Shown here: one piece after another, positions 13,393-13,812 of the stretch
Layout of the letters: each line of letters opens with the position of its first letter
How positions within the stretch are numbered: the stretch's first letter is position 1
NCBI GenBank assembly: GCA_900546345.1
Contig: URCI01000066.1
Location: 1 to 13,812, forward strand
Length of the DNA: 13,812 nucleotides
DNA from: an uncultured Prevotella sp.
GTDB taxonomy: Bacteria > Bacteroidota > Bacteroidia > Bacteroidales > Bacteroidaceae
Direction: 5' to 3'
Program-made: the position numbers and the translations under genes
Notes under the pieces: generated by a model
What the model was told of the DNA's origin: nothing
Seen by the model: the letters and a program-made list of their open reading frames with translations, nothing else
Database searches by the model: none

Positions 13393-13773
13393 TCAGGATC
13401 GTTCCACCCAGTTTTGAACTTTAAGACCTGCAATACGATTCATATGTTTTGTGTTTTCGGTTGCTAGTGGTATGTCTAAAGCCAATGCGGTAGATGCGAT
13501 GTATAAGTCGTTGTCTTCGATCATTTTACCTTCTTTACGAAGCATGGATTTTTGTAAGCAAAATACTTCTATGCAAGTAGAAAAAGGTATAATCGTCAGA
13601 TGATCCAAGAGCTCTTCTACAAGCTTCCTGTTTTTCTCTTGGTGCGCGCTACATGCAACACCATAAAGCAATTCTACTTTTGTGATTTCAGAAATACAGC
13701 AGTTTTGCCATCCTACTTCTTTGATGTGCTTTCTTACACTTTCATCCTTTCGTAAAAGATGAATGAGTCCACT
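13393..13773 (-). pseudogene. VapC-like PIN-domain toxin, N-terminus lost
   Basis: The frame reads from about SGLIHLLRKDESVRKHI through ISEITKVELLYGVACS to NDLYIASTALALDIPLATEN and a normal C-terminus, about 126 residues. This matches VapC-type PIN ribonucleases, toxins of type II toxin-antitoxin pairs that cut RNA. Two acidic sites are visible: the Glu in KVELLYG and the Asp in EDNDLYIA; TENTKHM fits the fourth PIN motif. The first motif (usually LLDTN, with an essential Asp, just before the GLIHLL helix) is absent. Instead there is an in-frame TAA (13776 to 13774), preceded by a 7-codon frame from ATG 13797. A TTG at 13671 would start far inside the domain. The gene is therefore probably inactive, cut by insertion or rearrangement at about 13774. 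The partner antitoxin would normally lie just upstream, beyond the window; none is visible. It shows no link to the flanking operon. Confidence 0.75.
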
Positions 13774-13812
13774 TTAAAAAGTCCGGACTGAGACCATTTG
13801 ATTAAATTTGAA
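13774..13812. other. Foreign-looking junction sequence at the window edge
   Basis: Upstream of the vapC homology the sequence no longer encodes PIN residues. It contains the perfect palindrome AGTCCGGACT (13780-13789) next to ACTTTAAAAAGT (13771-13782), and GGACT repeats directly on the minus strand at 13789-13785 and 13770-13766. A second minus-strand frame (ending IKWSQSGLFKV, then DSFIFYERMKV and a stop) enters from beyond 13812 and runs past the junction. This could be the end of an insertion element or of another gene; too little is present to name it. Confidence 0.3.

Overview
The window looks like chromosomal core DNA from a member of the Bacteroidota, probably Prevotellaceae. The reasons are promoters of the Bacteroidetes type (TTTG, about 20 bp, then TAnnTTTG) before several genes, start codons with little or no Shine-Dalgarno sequence, a Bacteroidota-style omega subunit followed by a DUF4293 gene, a family 'putative porin', and a DUF4468 gene. 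The genus call is an inference from protein style and moderate GC content; no database search was possible.

Layout. The 3' part of a tRNA-Val (anticodon TAC) opens the window. Three plus-strand housekeeping genes follow: purB (purine synthesis), an RsuA/RluB-type pseudouridine synthase carrying an unusually long Gly/Tyr/Gln/Arg repeat region, and asnS. A strong intrinsic terminator separates asnS from menA (menaquinone synthesis, also plus strand). A long two-part hairpin, probably a two-way terminator, lies between menA and a minus-strand operon. That operon reads DUF4468 secreted protein, then a 73-residue two-helix membrane protein, then a 776-residue outer-membrane putative porin; the last two overlap as ATGA. 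Upstream of it, also on the minus strand, is uvrB.

A compact divergent promoter region separates uvrB from the plus-strand cluster bamD - rpoZ - DUF4293. A perfect 15-bp hairpin closes that cluster. At the right edge, on the minus strand, is a VapC-like PIN-domain toxin whose first catalytic-Asp segment is missing. It is probably a disrupted gene, cut by a sequence junction close to the window end.

How the genes relate. Most are independent housekeeping functions: nucleotide synthesis, rRNA modification, tRNA charging, quinone synthesis and DNA repair. Envelope biology is the one recurring theme: the porin operon makes an outer-membrane barrel, and BamD belongs to the machine that inserts such barrels. 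I found no CRISPR array, intact insertion sequence, phage gene or obvious defence cluster. The least explained items are the DUF4468/small membrane protein/porin unit, the low-complexity extension of the pseudouridine synthase, the possibly leaderless uvrB transcript, and the broken vapC junction. None of these is demonstrably a new system from sequence alone.
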